Shown here: positions 9,316-21,031 of the stretch, one piece after another
Layout of the letters: each line of letters begins with the position of its first letter
Numbering within the stretch: position 1 is the stretch's first letter
Source of the DNA: Tuctoria greenei
Taxonomy: Eukaryota > Streptophyta > Magnoliopsida > Poales > Poaceae
Reading direction: 5' to 3'
Length of the DNA: 64,000 nucleotides
Assembly (NCBI GenBank): GCA_036927565.1
Contig: JAYESD010000003.1
Span: forward strand, 189,173,999 to 189,237,998
Translations under genes and position numbers: made by a program
Notes under the pieces: model-generated
The model's database searches: none
The model's input: only the letters and a program-made list of their open reading frames with translations
What the model was told of the DNA's origin: nothing

Positions 9316-10056
9316 TCAGTGAGGTCTGACACTCCCTCTCCTTCTAGTTCTCACATTTTGCAATGTCTTCGAGAACCAAGTAGAGATGGGTGCAAGTTCT
9401 TCCTCTGGAAAATCTTCAATCTGTTCAAGGGTTAGAGAGGACAACAAAGCAAGTGTTCCACATGATGAAGATTGGTCGAAGCTAGGCATGTCACGTTGAG
9501 AAACAAATGCAAGATATTTGCTGGAGTTCTTATGTGAGATTATGTCGACTTCATGAGTTTTCAATTTAGAATATAGAACATCTAAAGTAAGTGTACTTAT
9601 GACAATGGATTCACAAATAGATGTGACTTTCATCTCCCAAATTGACATGTCTAATGCACTAAGTAATTTCCTAGCACTCGCAGCATCTGAAAAACTAACA
9701 TTGACGCTACACAAGTTGTTGAGACTTTTATCAAAGCGAGCAAATAAGTCGTCGATGGACTCACTTGGTTGCATCTCAAAGCGCATGTAGTCCCTTTTGA
9801 ACATGTCTTACCTTACCTACTTGATCATCTTGGATCCTTCGTGGTAATCACATAGAGCTTTCCAAACATCATACGCAGATCGGAGGTGAGCAACATGGTT
9901 GAAGTCGCTTTGAGTTAATCCTTGTATGATCAAGTTCCGAGACTTGTTGTTGCTGTCAACATCTCTCATATTTGTAGCCATAACTTGATCTTTTGATGAC
10001 ACTTCCTATGGCTTGTACACCTTTTCCCATATTGCAAATCCTTGCGCCTGGATGAA
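9316..10056 (-). pseudogene. N-terminal gag (UBN2-type) of the SIRE-like element
   Basis: The minus strand begins MEAFIQAQGFAIWEKV near 10056. It contains RNLIIQGLTQSDFNHV, SAYDVWKALCDYHEG and then MFKRDYMRFEMQPSESIDDL with FARFDKSLNNL. These match the copia gag polypeptide domain UBN2, which forms the particle shell. Stops occur at about 10001, 9814 and 9813, and another lies at 9316 just before the zinc knuckle. Confidence 0.8.
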
Positions 10057-10172
10057 AGCCTCCATGTGTGCCTTCCAAACCTAAAAGTCAATACACTAAA
10101 CATACAAGGTTTGACGGAGTATTTCTCTATGATGATTATTCAAAACATGTGCAAATCACAAAGATTAGAGCA

Positions 10173-10191
10173 CCGTGGCTTTGATACCAAT
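10173..10191 (-). other. Primer binding site of the SIRE-like element
   Basis: On the minus strand the LTR ends GATCATACA and is followed by ATTGGTATCAAAGCC. TGGTATCAAAGC matches the 3' end of initiator-Met tRNA (TGGTATCAGAGC) with one change. This fixes the inner LTR edge at 10192. Confidence 0.8.
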
Positions 10192-12051
10192 TGTATGATC
10201 GAAGAGCATGTGAAAAGCTACCGGAGAGAGGGTGAATGGTAGATTTAAAACTTTTTTAGAGGAAGCAACGAAAACCCCTCAGCAAAAAATTGATCTGTTA
10301 AGAAACCGTGTGTGCAACTGATCTAAACATGATCAATATTGACAAACCAGTATAGATTGTAGAGAATCAATTCACGAAGATGTCACAACAAGAATAATAA
10401 AAATACGTCAAGAAAAAATCAAGTTATGATTGAAAGATTGAACGAAGGTCAATCTGTTCTACCCGAGAAAAACAGTTTTGCCACACTGCAAAGAAACTCG
10501 TGTATATCTGAAACCACAAATCCAATGACCGAGAAATTTTCATAGATGATAGACAATCTAGTTGCGAAGACAACCTAAAAAGAATCACATCATTTGTCTC
10601 AATAAAATTCGAGTTATGATAAAACCACCAAAGCAAGGTAGTGCAGTGCAGAAACTCAACGAGAAAAACTTGTCTGAAACAAGTCGGACGAATAAGGCAC
10701 AAAAGTTCCTTCAAAATATGATATTTATTCAATAGAACACAAGAGTAAAAACCCAAAATACATACACCACGAGCTCTGGTCTCCATTGCTTATATAACCA
10801 GCCATGAGGTCAACCCAAACCAAACTAGGACTCGTATCCTACTCAGTTTCCGCCAAAACTTTCCATCACCGCTCAAGACTCTTCTATACGCGGATAGAAG
10901 CAATCATAAGACTTCCAAACACCTTAGGAACGTATTCCACATTTCTAAAAACAATTCAACTTTGTGACCCTCTCGAAATCCTATCATAACCAACTCAAAT
11001 CTTTCCATATTTGAGTCAAACCCGACTCAGCCGCAACCTGAGTCCATAACCTAGTCGGTTGGACCTTTCCGACCAATTTTTTATGTCCACATCTCTTCAT
11101 CACGTCTTGGAACCATGCAGCCACGTCCATGCACTCCATGCACACATGCAAACATATTCCAACGACATCTGTGATACCTTCATATGCATTGTTCTTGATT
11201 CAAACATGTTGCGCGACCTCTGATCAACTCAACCACAATTACTCTCCAACTTGGTTGTTGAACCTCATCTTCTCCTTAAGACTAGTACAATGGATCCTGT
11301 CACCAGCCATGTCTTGAACTCAAGCAACACCTACACATGAATAAACAACCGATACTTTCGAGCATAAGTACTCGACTTGACTCACGTTAGTTCCGAAACA
11401 ACAACACCTTATGTGAGCACTTCACATAAGCATATTGCCAACCATAGAAAAAATATTAACCACCATGATCAGCCAAAGCGCATCAAAAACTTAGTAAAAG
11501 AATACTAAGCAAACTTTCCATACGTGTAAAGCAAGTTCGAAACATTGCAAGTTAAAAGCAGAACCATTGTAGACTAGCACTGGACCTTGCCAAAGCTAAC
11601 AGGACCTAGCATCGGAGCTTACCAAAGCTAGCAGGATCTAGCATCGGAGCAAACCAATGTTAGTCGGACCTAGTGCCGGAGCTTACCAAAGCTAGTTGAA
11701 CCTAGCGCCGAAGCTAGCAAAACATTTCGTACTTAGCCATAGCAAGTCGGACCTAGACAAAGAAGTAGGACCTAGCCAAAACAAGTAGGACCTAGCCAAA
11801 ATAAGTCGGACCTAGACAAAGAAGTCAGACCTAGCCAAAACAAGTCATACTTAGCCAAAATAAGTCAGACGTAGCCAAAATAGATCGGACCTTACGTTGG
11901 ACCTTAACGGAGCTACCCAAAACAAGTCGGACCTATCGTCGGACCTTGCTGGAGCTCGAACCTAGAGTTGGACCTTGTTAAAACCGTGTTTTAACAATAT
12001 TCAAAACTTTTATCGTCATAGCCAATGTATTCAGCACACATAGGTCTCACA
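10192..12051 (-). repeat. 5' LTR of the SIRE-like copia element (1860 bp)
   Basis: Ends on the plus strand are TGTATGATCG and GTCTCACA; in sense orientation TGTGAGACC...GATCATACA. It aligns over its length with the solo LTR at 18035-19744, which confirms the edges. A TATA box (sense TTATATAAGCAA) lies near 10793-10802. Tandem repeats fill its upstream part. The 5 bases after it, CTTTC, should be the TSD; the partner is outside the window. Confidence 0.85.
11570..11970. repeat. 32-bp minisatellite plus shorter repeats inside the copia LTR
   Basis: The word cggagc (or cgaagc) recurs at 11613, 11645, 11677 and 11709, exactly 32 bp apart, within units reading ccggagcttaccaaagctag. It is followed by 20-22 bp units of the type cggacctagccaaaacaagt. 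In sense orientation the array lies upstream of the TATA box. Confidence 0.8.
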
Positions 12052-12370
12052 CTTTCTCCAGGTCACTGCCAGGTGGGTCCCATCCCTTGATATGGGTGAT
12101 AAACCATTGGATAGCCTCGAATACTTCTATTTGTGGGCCATTTGATCCATGTGGGACCACATGCCATCACTTGATTGGCTGGGGTGGTATTTTATAGGAT
12201 TGCTCCCCCTCTTTTACCTCATTTTCTGCAATAATTCCCTGCATGCACTATTTCTCCAAGGACAAGTAGAAATAGGTTAAATAGAAAGTTGATGTGTGCA
12301 ATAAATGGCAATTCCTTCATAAAATTGAGTTATATTGACGGGTGAAATTGGTATATAACAGCCGTCAACA
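12052..12370 (-). repeat. Fragment of an Athila-type LTR
   Basis: The stretch from ccaggtcactgccagg to ataacagccgtcaaca aligns with 43340-43657 and 49875-50196. The sense start TGTTGACGGC is intact at 12370. The other side stops where the copia LTR begins, so the copia element probably inserted into this LTR. It was itself inserted next to the copia RNase H fragment. Confidence 0.75.
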
Positions 12371-13140
12371 ATAGATATGACCAGTAGAGCAATTAAACAT
12401 CCAAGCAACGACAATAATCCATTAAGATACAGTAAGGTAAACTAGTTTGAGATAAAATTGAGGGGGGTGAGTTTATACAAGCATGCAAGTTTTTGAAGAT
12501 TCTAAACTAGAAGCAACCATATGTGTAACATCTCAAGCCACATTTCAAGAATCTAGGATGTTTAGCTCATTCCTAAGTTCGCAAAAGCATTTTTCATCTA
12601 GTGGCTTGGTGAAAATGTCGGCTAGTTGTTTTCCGGTTCTAGCATGTGAAATGACTATATTCTCCTTGATTGAATGGTCTCTCAAAAAGTGGTGTCGGAT
12701 GTGTATGCGTTTGATCCTAGAATGTTCAATGGGGTTATGGACAATCTTAATGGCACTCTCATTATCATATAGGAGTGGAATATGATTTATATTGAGACCA
12801 CAGTCTCTTAGAGTTTGTCGCATCCATAGAAGTTGTGAACAACAACTTCCGGCTGTGACATACTTCGCTTCGGTTGTGGATAAGACAGTGAAATTTTGAT
12901 TCTTGGAGACCATGACAAAAGGGACCTTCCCAAGAATTGACAAATTCTAAAGGTACTTTTTTCTATCTACCTTACATCCGGCGTAATCCGCATCAAAATA
13001 TCCAATGAGATTAAATTTTGACCCTTTTAGATACTATAGCTCAAGATTTGGTGTATGAACTAAATATTGCAAGATTCTCTTAACGGCGGTCAAATGACAC
13101 TCCTCAAGTGCGGCTTGAAATTCTGCACATATGTAGAAGC
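12371..13140 (-). pseudogene. RNase H of a second copia element, fragment
   Basis: The minus strand reads EECHLTAVKRILQYLVHTPN and GYFDADYAGCKVDRK. After a frameshift it continues VLSTTEAKYVTAGSCCSQLL, WMRQTLRDCG, YDNESAIKI and GKQLADIFTKPLDEK. This is the complete set of copia RNase H landmarks. It cannot be the missing 3' part of the neighbouring SIRE-like element, because it lies on the wrong side of that element's 5' LTR. One stop and at least one frameshift are present. Its upstream part ends near 13140. Confidence 0.85.
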
Positions 13141-13780
13141 CCACATTTGAAAAGAACAAAAATGCAAAAAAAATATGACTTAAAATTTTTTCAGTTGAAC
13201 GGGGAATTCACACCACATGAATTAGGTCAGATAAATAATGATGTTAAAAATATGAACTTATTAAAACTTGAAACATATAGTGTTACTTTCAAGAAAATTG
13301 TGTTGCAAAAGAGGGATTCCAAATTAATATCAAAGAACAATGTTAAGATTAACCTTAAACTTCATTCAAAAGCCAAAGGTCAGAATCTTGAATAACATAA
13401 TGTCAAGTATATAATTTCACTTCCCCAAAAGTATTATTAATAGGTGCAAATTGAAAAATGTAAAAGATAACCGTTTGAATATATTTTAAATTAATACCTA
13501 AAGTTTGATTTGAATTACAATCTAATGTGCAAATACAATATGGTATAACTGAAGTTTTGATATTACTATAACAATTATCAAAGTGTATTAGGTAACCTTG
13601 CCAACTTCGGAAAAATAGTAAAATAATGTAGAGCAATTGCCTATAAGAGGAATTCAGAATTCAAATTTATTTTTTCAAACATAAACTATTCCATTACAAG
13701 TTTTACACTTACCAATGTGTTCCTCATGTCAAGATTAGTTTCCTCATGAAATTTCGTGATCTTTAGACAGCTTTTGCTAT
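13141..13780. other. AT-rich sequence, not assigned
   Basis: There is a 95-codon open frame on the plus strand at 13108-13395 that is rich in Lys, Asn and Leu and matches nothing I recognise. No LTR ends, inverted repeats or clear element motifs are visible. It separates the copia fragment from the first recognisable LINE sequence, and part of it may belong to the LINE. Confidence 0.35.
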
Positions 13781-14658
13781 TTTAAAATGGCATTGAATCA
13801 TTCTGTGGTGGATGGTATGGCAAGTGGGACGCACTGGTCAGGGTCCCAAATTGTGTTGCCGCTTCTGTTTTCCACAGGGGCAACACACGCCACACAAGGC
13901 CACGACGCCAGCAGCTGCTTCGGGAAAGAGCAGTCAGGACTCCGATTAAGAGCCATCTTGCAAACCTGTTGCAAACAGAAAAATGAGTATTGGAGGCAGA
14001 GATACATAGTGAGTAGCACAAAATTAGATGATGAGCCTACCAAATATTTTCTGGCAGCGGCAACGGAGAGATACAGGCATAACACGATTACTACCATTCA
14101 AGATGAAGAGGGAACATAAATTTTCGATCATGGGGACAAGGCCAATCTATTATGGAAAGAATTCAAAGGGAGACTGGGGCACTCTGGACCTACCCAACCA
14201 TGGCCTCAACTGCAGGACGCAATGTATGGACAGTGGAAGCCAAAGCAGCTTAGTGAACCAATCACTAGAGAAGAGATTGACTGAGCACTAAAAAAAATGC
14301 CAGGGACAAATCTTCGGGACCTGATGGATTGAACACTAAGTTCTATAAAGCATGCTGGCTCATCATTAGGGAGGACATATACAAACTGTGCTCTAATTTC
14401 TTTAACACAATTTAGTGAGTCTGCAACCCCTTAACAGCTCATAAATCACTCTATTGCTCAAGATAGGGAACCAGAGAAGGGTAACCGACTACAAACATAT
14501 CTCACAACTCAATTACAGTCAAATTAATTACCAAGATATTATCCATAAGGCTGTAGGGAGTGATAAATGTGTCTGTCCACAGAAACCAATATGAACTCAT
14601 CAAAAAACGATGATTCAGGACTGCATGACTTGGGCCTATGAATATCTCTATCGGTGTG
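13781..14658 (+). mobile_element. L1-type LINE, 5' part (start of ORF2 reverse transcriptase)
   Basis: Recognisable ORF2 segments are LRAILQTCCKQKNEYWRQRY with KLDDEPTKYFLAAATERYR (upstream of RT). Near 14300 come RDKSSGPDGLNTKFYKACW and then IQDCMTWAYEYLYR, ending at 14658. These are RT landmarks of plant L1 elements. No endonuclease domain is visible, so the element is 5'-truncated or its start is lost. Frame changes and stops are frequent. It is interrupted by the chromovirus at 14659 and resumes at 51402 after the GTGTG duplication. Confidence 0.8.
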
Positions 14659-17600
14659 TGTAACACCCTAGATTTCAAAAACAAGGTAATCAATCTTTCA
14701 AGTATATTAGAGTGCATTTTAATTCAAACGCGTAGAATTCGTTAGAGTTTGAAATTGAAATCAAAACAAAAGAAAAATAAAAGAAAAATAAAATAAAAAG
14801 GAAAACCCCCCGCTTGGGCCGAAACCGCCGCGACCCACCTCCCATTTCCCCTCTGCGCCGGCCCAGCCGTGCTGCCCTCTCTCCCTCTCTTTTCTCTCTG
14901 GCCGCCCGGGCCCGCGCATCAGTGCTTTCCCCTCCCCTGCGCAACCACCGCCGTCCAACACCACGACCTGCACCGCGCCCACGTCCCCGCTCCTCTTATC
15001 CATGCTTAGAATTCAAGCGAGGAGGGTGCTCCACAACCGCCGTTTTGGCCCCACTTTAAAGGAGCCGCCGCCCCCATTTTCTCTCCTCCACCGAGCTCTC
15101 AAGCCCTAGCCACCTCTGTTCATGGTATGTCACTGGTGTTCCCGCCGATTCCATTGCAATTCCTCCCTCGTTCTTTGCCTAACAAGTTCTCCACATTCTC
15201 AGGAGCACGCCGGGCAAGCTCGCTCAGGGAGATTCCCATCGTGCCCTCGGTTTCATCGACCGGCGGTAAGCTTTCGCCGCCTCTTATCGTGGATCGCCCC
15301 TGTTGATCGCATTTCCTCCTTTCTAATGTGTCGAGCGCATAGTGTTGCTAGGAAGCTCTCGGGCCGCTTCGCGCGAAGGATTGGAGGTTGCAGCAACGAC
15401 TTCATCGATCACTGACGAGCTTTGCTGTCTTCCTTCGTTGCTGACGTTCCCTGCACCTCTCCAAGCCCCAACGACGCCTCGAGTTAGTTCGCAACACCTC
15501 CCCGTACGATTTCCCGTATCTGGAATTGAGTATTAGGGTTGATTGCGTGTAGTTTAGCCGTTTCCGGCGATGTCGTCGCTGTCGGCCGCTGCACGCTGCT
15601 ACGCGCAGCGCTGCGTCGGTTAAGGGTGACGTGGCCCTATCTCGGCTGTTGCCTCGACGACCATGATTAGATTAGAATGTACCCCTTCATTTCGTTAAAT
15701 ATAGGCCATTCATTTTGAATCCAACTGTTGGCATTTAAATCAGTTGGCGCGCCTGGCACATTTGCACCGAGGCCCCTGCCTTTTTGCGGACTAGCCCCTG
15801 GATAACAGATTAATTACACAGAAACCCAAGAAAAATTCAAATAAGCCTCTGTACTTTATATAATCATGAATTGACTGCCGATTTCATAATTAGCCCCTCA
15901 TAATTCATTAAATTCTATTTTAGCCCCTGTCTAGTTAGGACAATTACAGTTTAGCCCGTGGACAGTTTAGAAATTAGTTTCAGCATTTATAATATTTACA
16001 GAATTATTGAAAATTGCATAAAATAGAAAATAAATGCCAAAAATGAATATAAATTTATAAAATTCAGAATAAATATTTAGAAAACTTAAATATATTTTTA
16101 TTCTTTTTAACTTTAAAAAATTCAGTTTGCCACCAAAATTTTATAAAAAAATATATTTAATTGATATTTAATTAATATAAAATTATTTTAAACCTAGAAA
16201 TAAATTTCACATGACATTGAAAATTATTTAATGTATTAATTTAATCTGAAATAATATAATAAAAATAAAAAATAATTATATTTTGATGTAGGAAAATCCC
16301 CAAAAATGTGTATTAAGTATAAAAATAATTATAAAAGTGATATAAAATGTCAAATCACATTTCTAACACATAGGAATTCACATTTTAATGAATATTATTA
16401 AATGAACTACTGCACATGCATAGTAAATCACTTGTAGGTACGTAGTTGAGTAGATTTTTGTTATTGTGTGCATATTTGTGTTTTAGCATTGTATGTTAGT
16501 ACTTATTGTATGTTTTTCACTTCGAGTAGACTCGGTTTCCGAGCTGGAAATCAACCTTCAAGACCCTTTTTTCGACAACACCACTTCGAAGGAGACAAGT
16601 GCCCTTGACCATCTTGCACCTTTTATAAGGATTTAGTTAGTTGCATGCTAATTTAATATGAATCCTATGTTATATCCTGTTGCTTTATGTTATTACCTTG
16701 ACGCTTGGGTATGGAAGAGTGGTATTTATGATTTACTTTACGCTCATGCAATGTAGTTGGGTGGGAAAACATTGATCACATCTGATACTTATGACTTATG
16801 ATTATGAATTATGATGGTGGACAATGAATTGTAGTAAATAGGGATCTGACGGGTTGGTTTGAATGGTATGGTCCAGTATGCACGAGCCCCAGGATTGGGT
16901 TTTGAACCATGTCGGGTTCTAAGGACCGGTTTATGGAGTAGCCACTAAGCTATATAGTATCGCCACAAGACTGAGTGTGGGGCAGCTTGGTCGATTAAAT
17001 AGGCATCTCCCGACATAGTGCTAGTAATTGGACATTGCGGGAATTGGTTCAGTGTATCTGCCTTGGGATCCGAATAGCTCAAGAGGGGGCTTCTCCTGGC
17101 GGAGGTAAAATGGACTCTAGGAGCTGGAGCGGTGAAACCTCAGACGGTTGGTTACTAGTTGGGAGGACCTTTGTAAAGACCTCGTAGTGATCTCCTGGCC
17201 GCACACCTACAGAATGGTGAAATATAGTTGATCACCACTGGCAACAGGGAGGTTTACTTAGTCCACCTAGCAACAGGGGATGAAATCATGACTTGTGGGT
17301 AAACGATACATTCTCTGTAGACATTGGAAAATTGTCATGACAGTCGTGCTCACGGACAAGAGCAGCTTGGTGTCGAATTTATAATTAGTACATGATTGGG
17401 ATTTATGGTTGGGATTACATATGGTCTATTACATTCTTATTCATTATTTTACTATAATGTTGATTGGGTGTATTAACCTAGTTATAGGTTGCTTAATGAA
17501 AGCTAAGGTATAGGTAATGCATAGTGCTTAAAGCCATTATGAGCCTTCCTTGATGTAGCCTCCAAGTCATCTCTTTTCCCACACTTGCTGAGTACTATAT

Positions 17601-17944
17601 GTACTCAAAGCGATTCCCTCTCCCCCTCCAGACTACGAAAGAAGATGCAGCGAATGAATAGTTCTACGCCGACCTGGAGGAGATGTTCTAGGCCGGCGTT
17701 CCCTCGTGCAACTGCTTGTGGACTGGAGCAATCGTCACGCTGCTGCTATCTATCTACTTACCTATGTATTTGCTTTCTGTAGTTTTATTTAAGACCTACG
17801 TGTCGTTGATGTAAGACATATTTGTAATTCGAACATGGCTTGTATTATGATACTATTTACTTTTATTCTACACATGTATGAATGAACTGATACTGGCATA
17901 CATGTGGAATGCATCTAGTTAGCTTGTTTGGACTAGGTGTGACA
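14659..17944 (+). repeat. 5' LTR of the chromovirus (3286 bp)
   Basis: It begins TGTAACACCCTAG and ends AGGTGTGACA. It aligns along its length with the interrupted 3' LTR (39928-42039 plus 50202-51401). A purine-rich AT tract near 14755-14800 is followed by a GC-rich zone (14810-15640) and an AT-rich zone (15660-16440). A CACTTTAAAGG box near 15052 precedes a pyrimidine-rich leader and may be the promoter. Short open frames in the GC-rich part are not conserved proteins. Confidence 0.9.
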
Positions 17945-17948
17945 AAAG

Positions 17949-17962
17949 TGGTATTAGAGTCG
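17949..17962 (+). other. Primer binding site of the chromovirus
   Basis: TGGTATTAGAGTCG follows the LTR end by four bases. It matches the initiator-Met tRNA 3' end (TGGTATCAGAGC) with one mismatch in the first twelve bases and fixes the 5' LTR boundary. Confidence 0.85.
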
Positions 17963-18034
17963 TGTTGCCCGTAGGACGTAAGCCTAGATAGAGATGGATG
18001 TATTAAGGACTATACTGTTTTCTCTAAAAACTAT

Positions 18035-19744
18035 TGTAGGATCGAAGAGCACGTGAAAAGCTACCTGAGGGGGGGTCAATGGTAGATTTAAAAATTACGC
18101 GGCGGAAACAATTAAATCCCAACCCCTTCGGTAGAAAAATGATCTGTTAAAGAAATCGTGTGTGAGACTAATCTAAACATGTTTCACTGGGATAAAAGTG
18201 ATATATATCAGAGAGAATCAAGTCACGAAGAAAACACAAGAAGAATCACTCAAATCCGTCAAGAGAAACTCAAGTTATGATCGAAAGATCGAACAAAGGT
18301 CAATCTGTCCTACCCGAGAAAAACAGATCTAGAACACTGCAAAGAAACTCGTGTAGATCAGAAACCACAAATCCAATGACTGTGAAATTTTGACATATGA
18401 TAGATAATCAAGTTGTGAAGACAACCCAAAAAGAATCACGTCAATTGGATCTTTAAAGCTCGAGTTATGATAAAACCACCAACGAAAGGTAGTACTGTCC
18501 AGAAACTCGACGAGTAAAACTTGTGTGGAACAAGTCAGACGAACAAGGCACAAAAGTTCCTTCAAACTACGAATTTTATTCAATAGAACACAAGAGGAAC
18601 AGCGCCAAAGTCGTGCGCCATGAGCTCTGTCCTCTCTTGCTTATAAAACCCACCCTTAGGCCATCCAAACACCTTAGGAACGTATCCCACATTCCTAAAA
18701 CAACTCAAATTATTGACCCACATGAAATCCTATCATAACCAACTCGATACTTTCCATACCGAGCCATAACCAACTCCGCCGCAGCCAAAGTCATCAACCG
18801 ATACGATCTGATCCTTCCAACCAGATCTTCCCATCCATAAACCATCTTCGGAACCATGTTGCCACGTCATGCACCGCATGCATACGTGCAAACACCTTCC
18901 TTCGACGTCCAGTAACCTTCATATGCACTGCCCTTGATTCAATCATCCTGCGTAACCTCTTGACCCGCTCAACCACAATTCCTCCTGAATTTGGTTGTTG
19001 GAACCTCATCTCCTCCCTGAGACTAGTCCAAAGGATCATGTCACCAGCCATGACTTGAACTCAAGCAACACCTGCACATGAACAAACAACCAATCCGTAC
19101 GAGCCCAAGTCCGCGACTTGACTCAAGTTAGTTCCGAACACAACACCTTACGTGAGCACCTCACATAAGCATGTTGCAAAGCATAGCAAAACGATATCAT
19201 CCATATCAACCAAAATGCACCAAAAACTTAGCAAAGGAATACTAAGCAATATTTCCAAGAATATAAAACAAGTTCGAAACATTGCAAGATAAAAGCAGGA
19301 ATATTGCAATCAAGCTTCGAACCTTGCTAAAGCTAACCAGAGCTTGAGCCGGAGCTTACCAAAGCTAGTACCACCTAGCGCTGGAGCTTACCAAAGCTAG
19401 TACAACCTAGCACCGGAGCTTACCAAAGCTAGTACAACCTAGCGCTGGAGCTAACCAAAACTAGTCAGAACTAGTCATCCCAAAAGTCGGAGCTAGAAAA
19501 ACATGTCGGAGCTAACCAACATAAGTCGGACCTAGCAGAACATATTGGAGCTTAACAAAGACATGCCGGAGCTATCAAAGACATGCTGGAGCTAAAGACA
19601 AAGCTCACCGGAGCTACCCAAAAAACATGTCGGATCTAGACAAAGAAAGTCGGACCTATTGTCGGACCTTGCAGAAGCTCGGAGCTAGAGTCGGACCTTG
19701 ATAAAAAGATGTTATGGCAGCATTCAACACACATAGGTCTCACA
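18035..19744 (-). repeat. Solo LTR of the SIRE-like copia family (1710 bp)
   Basis: It aligns with the LTR at 10192-12051 from TGTAGGATCG to GTCTCACA. The flanks are ACTAT (18030-18034) and ACTGT (19745-19749), a TSD with one change. No internal copia sequence is present, so it is a product of LTR-LTR recombination. A TATA box (sense GTTTTATAAGC) lies near 18641-18650. It sits in the leader of the chromovirus. Confidence 0.85.
19340..19470. repeat. 32-bp tandem repeat in the solo copia LTR
   Basis: The units start cggagc/tggagc at 19350, 19382, 19414 and 19446, exactly 32 bp apart, with the body ttaccaaagctagtacaacc. Period and word are the same as in the other LTR copy, so the array is an inherited LTR feature. 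Confidence 0.8.
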
Positions 19745-19852
19745 ACTGTTTTACCAAAAATTATCTATGCTTCTTCCTTTGTTGTACTAGTTTTGCTTAT
19801 ATTTGTCTTGATTTATTGGAGCTCTCACACTCTTCTATTTCAAATTTTGTAT

Positions 19853-21031
19853 ATGGCACACTGCAAGCACACTGCGCGTAAGTCCACTGGTGGTCGTGTG
19901 CCCTGTCACGCACTGGCTAGGCGTTCAGTGTCGTTTGCCCCTCAGAAGGAGGCGGTGATCTACTCTAGCGGCCAGGCTGCAGGTGACCAGCGCTGTCATC
20001 TTCGTGCACTCCTTTGTGCTGCTGGCTACCTACACCACCGACTCTACTTGAGCTACACCACTACGAGAGTCAGCGCCCCTGCTAGGACCGAGTGCGCCTT
20101 CTAGCTAGCTATCTCCTACGACCATGAGCTTCTAAGGGTCCACTACTCACCTGTGTGGAGGAGCTCCCAACAGTCGGTCGAGGAGGACGCGACGTGGGAG
20201 GCCACCACTTTTTGGAGCCACACGCACTATCTCCGCTTGGAGTACTCCAAGCACGCCTACACACCCTAGTGCCCGAGCAGCACTGCCGACTTTGTGGGAC
20301 GTGTAGTGGAGGGTCCGCTTTGTCTCTGCCAGTCAGAGCGTCTTGTTGACAACACGATCGAGCTGTATGTGCGACTCCAGCATGGCCAGTAGGAGTTGTA
20401 GGACTTTCAGGACCTCAATTACCAGAAGGACCAAATCATCCAGCGCTACTGAGACCCCGAACTTTCATGCTATGCTTTTGACGGAGAGCCTTGGTGCCCT
20501 GACTCACCCGACCGTCGTGACCCTCAGCGTTACCCGAGGGCGACCACACCTGGGTCACCTCCACCAGCTCCACTAGCTCCACCTGCTCCACCAGCTCCAG
20601 CTGCTCCACCAGCTCCACCAGTTCCACCTGCCCCACATGCTCCACTAGCTCCACCTTCCCCACCTGCTCCACCTACTCCTGCGTCACCCACACACGTGTC
20701 ACCACCAGCTTCTCCACTAGCTGCACCACCTGTTCCTGCATCACTCGTTCCAGCGACACCCCCAGCTTCTCCAACCGCTCCTGCGTCACCACTCACTGCT
20801 CCACCTGCTCCTGCTTCACCTGTTCTCGCACCACCTATTGCTCCACCGCCTGCTCCTACGCTATCGGTCATCGAGATCTTCAGTAGCGAGTCTATTGGGA
20901 GCACTCTTGGTAGCGGCGACGAGGACCAAGACAAGGAACCGGAGGAGTACCCAGACGAGGACCTGGAGAAGGGAGAGTACTCCGCAGCTTCACTGATGAT
21001 TCAGGACAGGACTTCACCCAGTAGGGAGTAG
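19853..21031 (+). pseudogene. Extra chromovirus ORF before gag, with histone H3-like N terminus and proline-rich C half
   Basis: Translation from the ATG at 19853 begins MAHCKHTARKSTGGRVPC. Histone H3 begins MARTKQTARKSTGGKAPR. Eleven of the first 17 mature residues agree, including eight in a row (TARKSTGG) and Lys at positions 4 and 9. The first frame closes at 20104. In another frame the sequence continues (VEEDATWEATTFWSHTHYL, then ADFVGRVVEGPLCLC) with several stops, then a long Pro/Ala-rich repeat (about 20560-20870) and an acidic tail GDEDQDKEPEEYPDEDLEKG ending at 21031. It lies in sense between PBS and gag. The copy is broken. Its function is unknown; mimicry of H3 is inference. Confidence 0.7.

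Larger units (their letters stand above)
5530..12051 (-). mobile_element. SIRE-like Ty1/copia retrotransposon, 3' part missing
   Basis: On the minus strand the order is LTR (12051 down to 10192), PBS, gag, protease, integrase, RT, which is the copia order. A long gag with two zinc knuckles and a CFMAG...CPTCEEM segment points to the SIRE clade. RT stops abruptly at 5530 where a CRM-like LTR begins. RNase H and the 3' LTR must lie left of the window. Stops interrupt gag, integrase and the RT leader, so it is not autonomous. The LTR matches the solo LTR at 18035-19744. Confidence 0.85.

Noticed and set aside
13108..13395. 95-codon Lys/Asn/Leu-rich frame as a gene
   Set aside because: It straddles the end of the copia RNase H remnant and AT-rich DNA and has no recognisable domain.
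14690..15536. Several GC-rich open frames on both strands in the 5' chromovirus LTR
   Set aside because: They lie within an LTR, are not kept open in the matching 3' LTR copy (40027-40333 differs), and reflect high GC.
20436..20934. Minus-strand Val/Glu and Gly/Ala-rich frames opposite the proline repeat
   Set aside because: They are shadows of the plus-strand CCACCAGCTCCACC repeat that codes for the Pro/Ala-rich part of the H3-like ORF.
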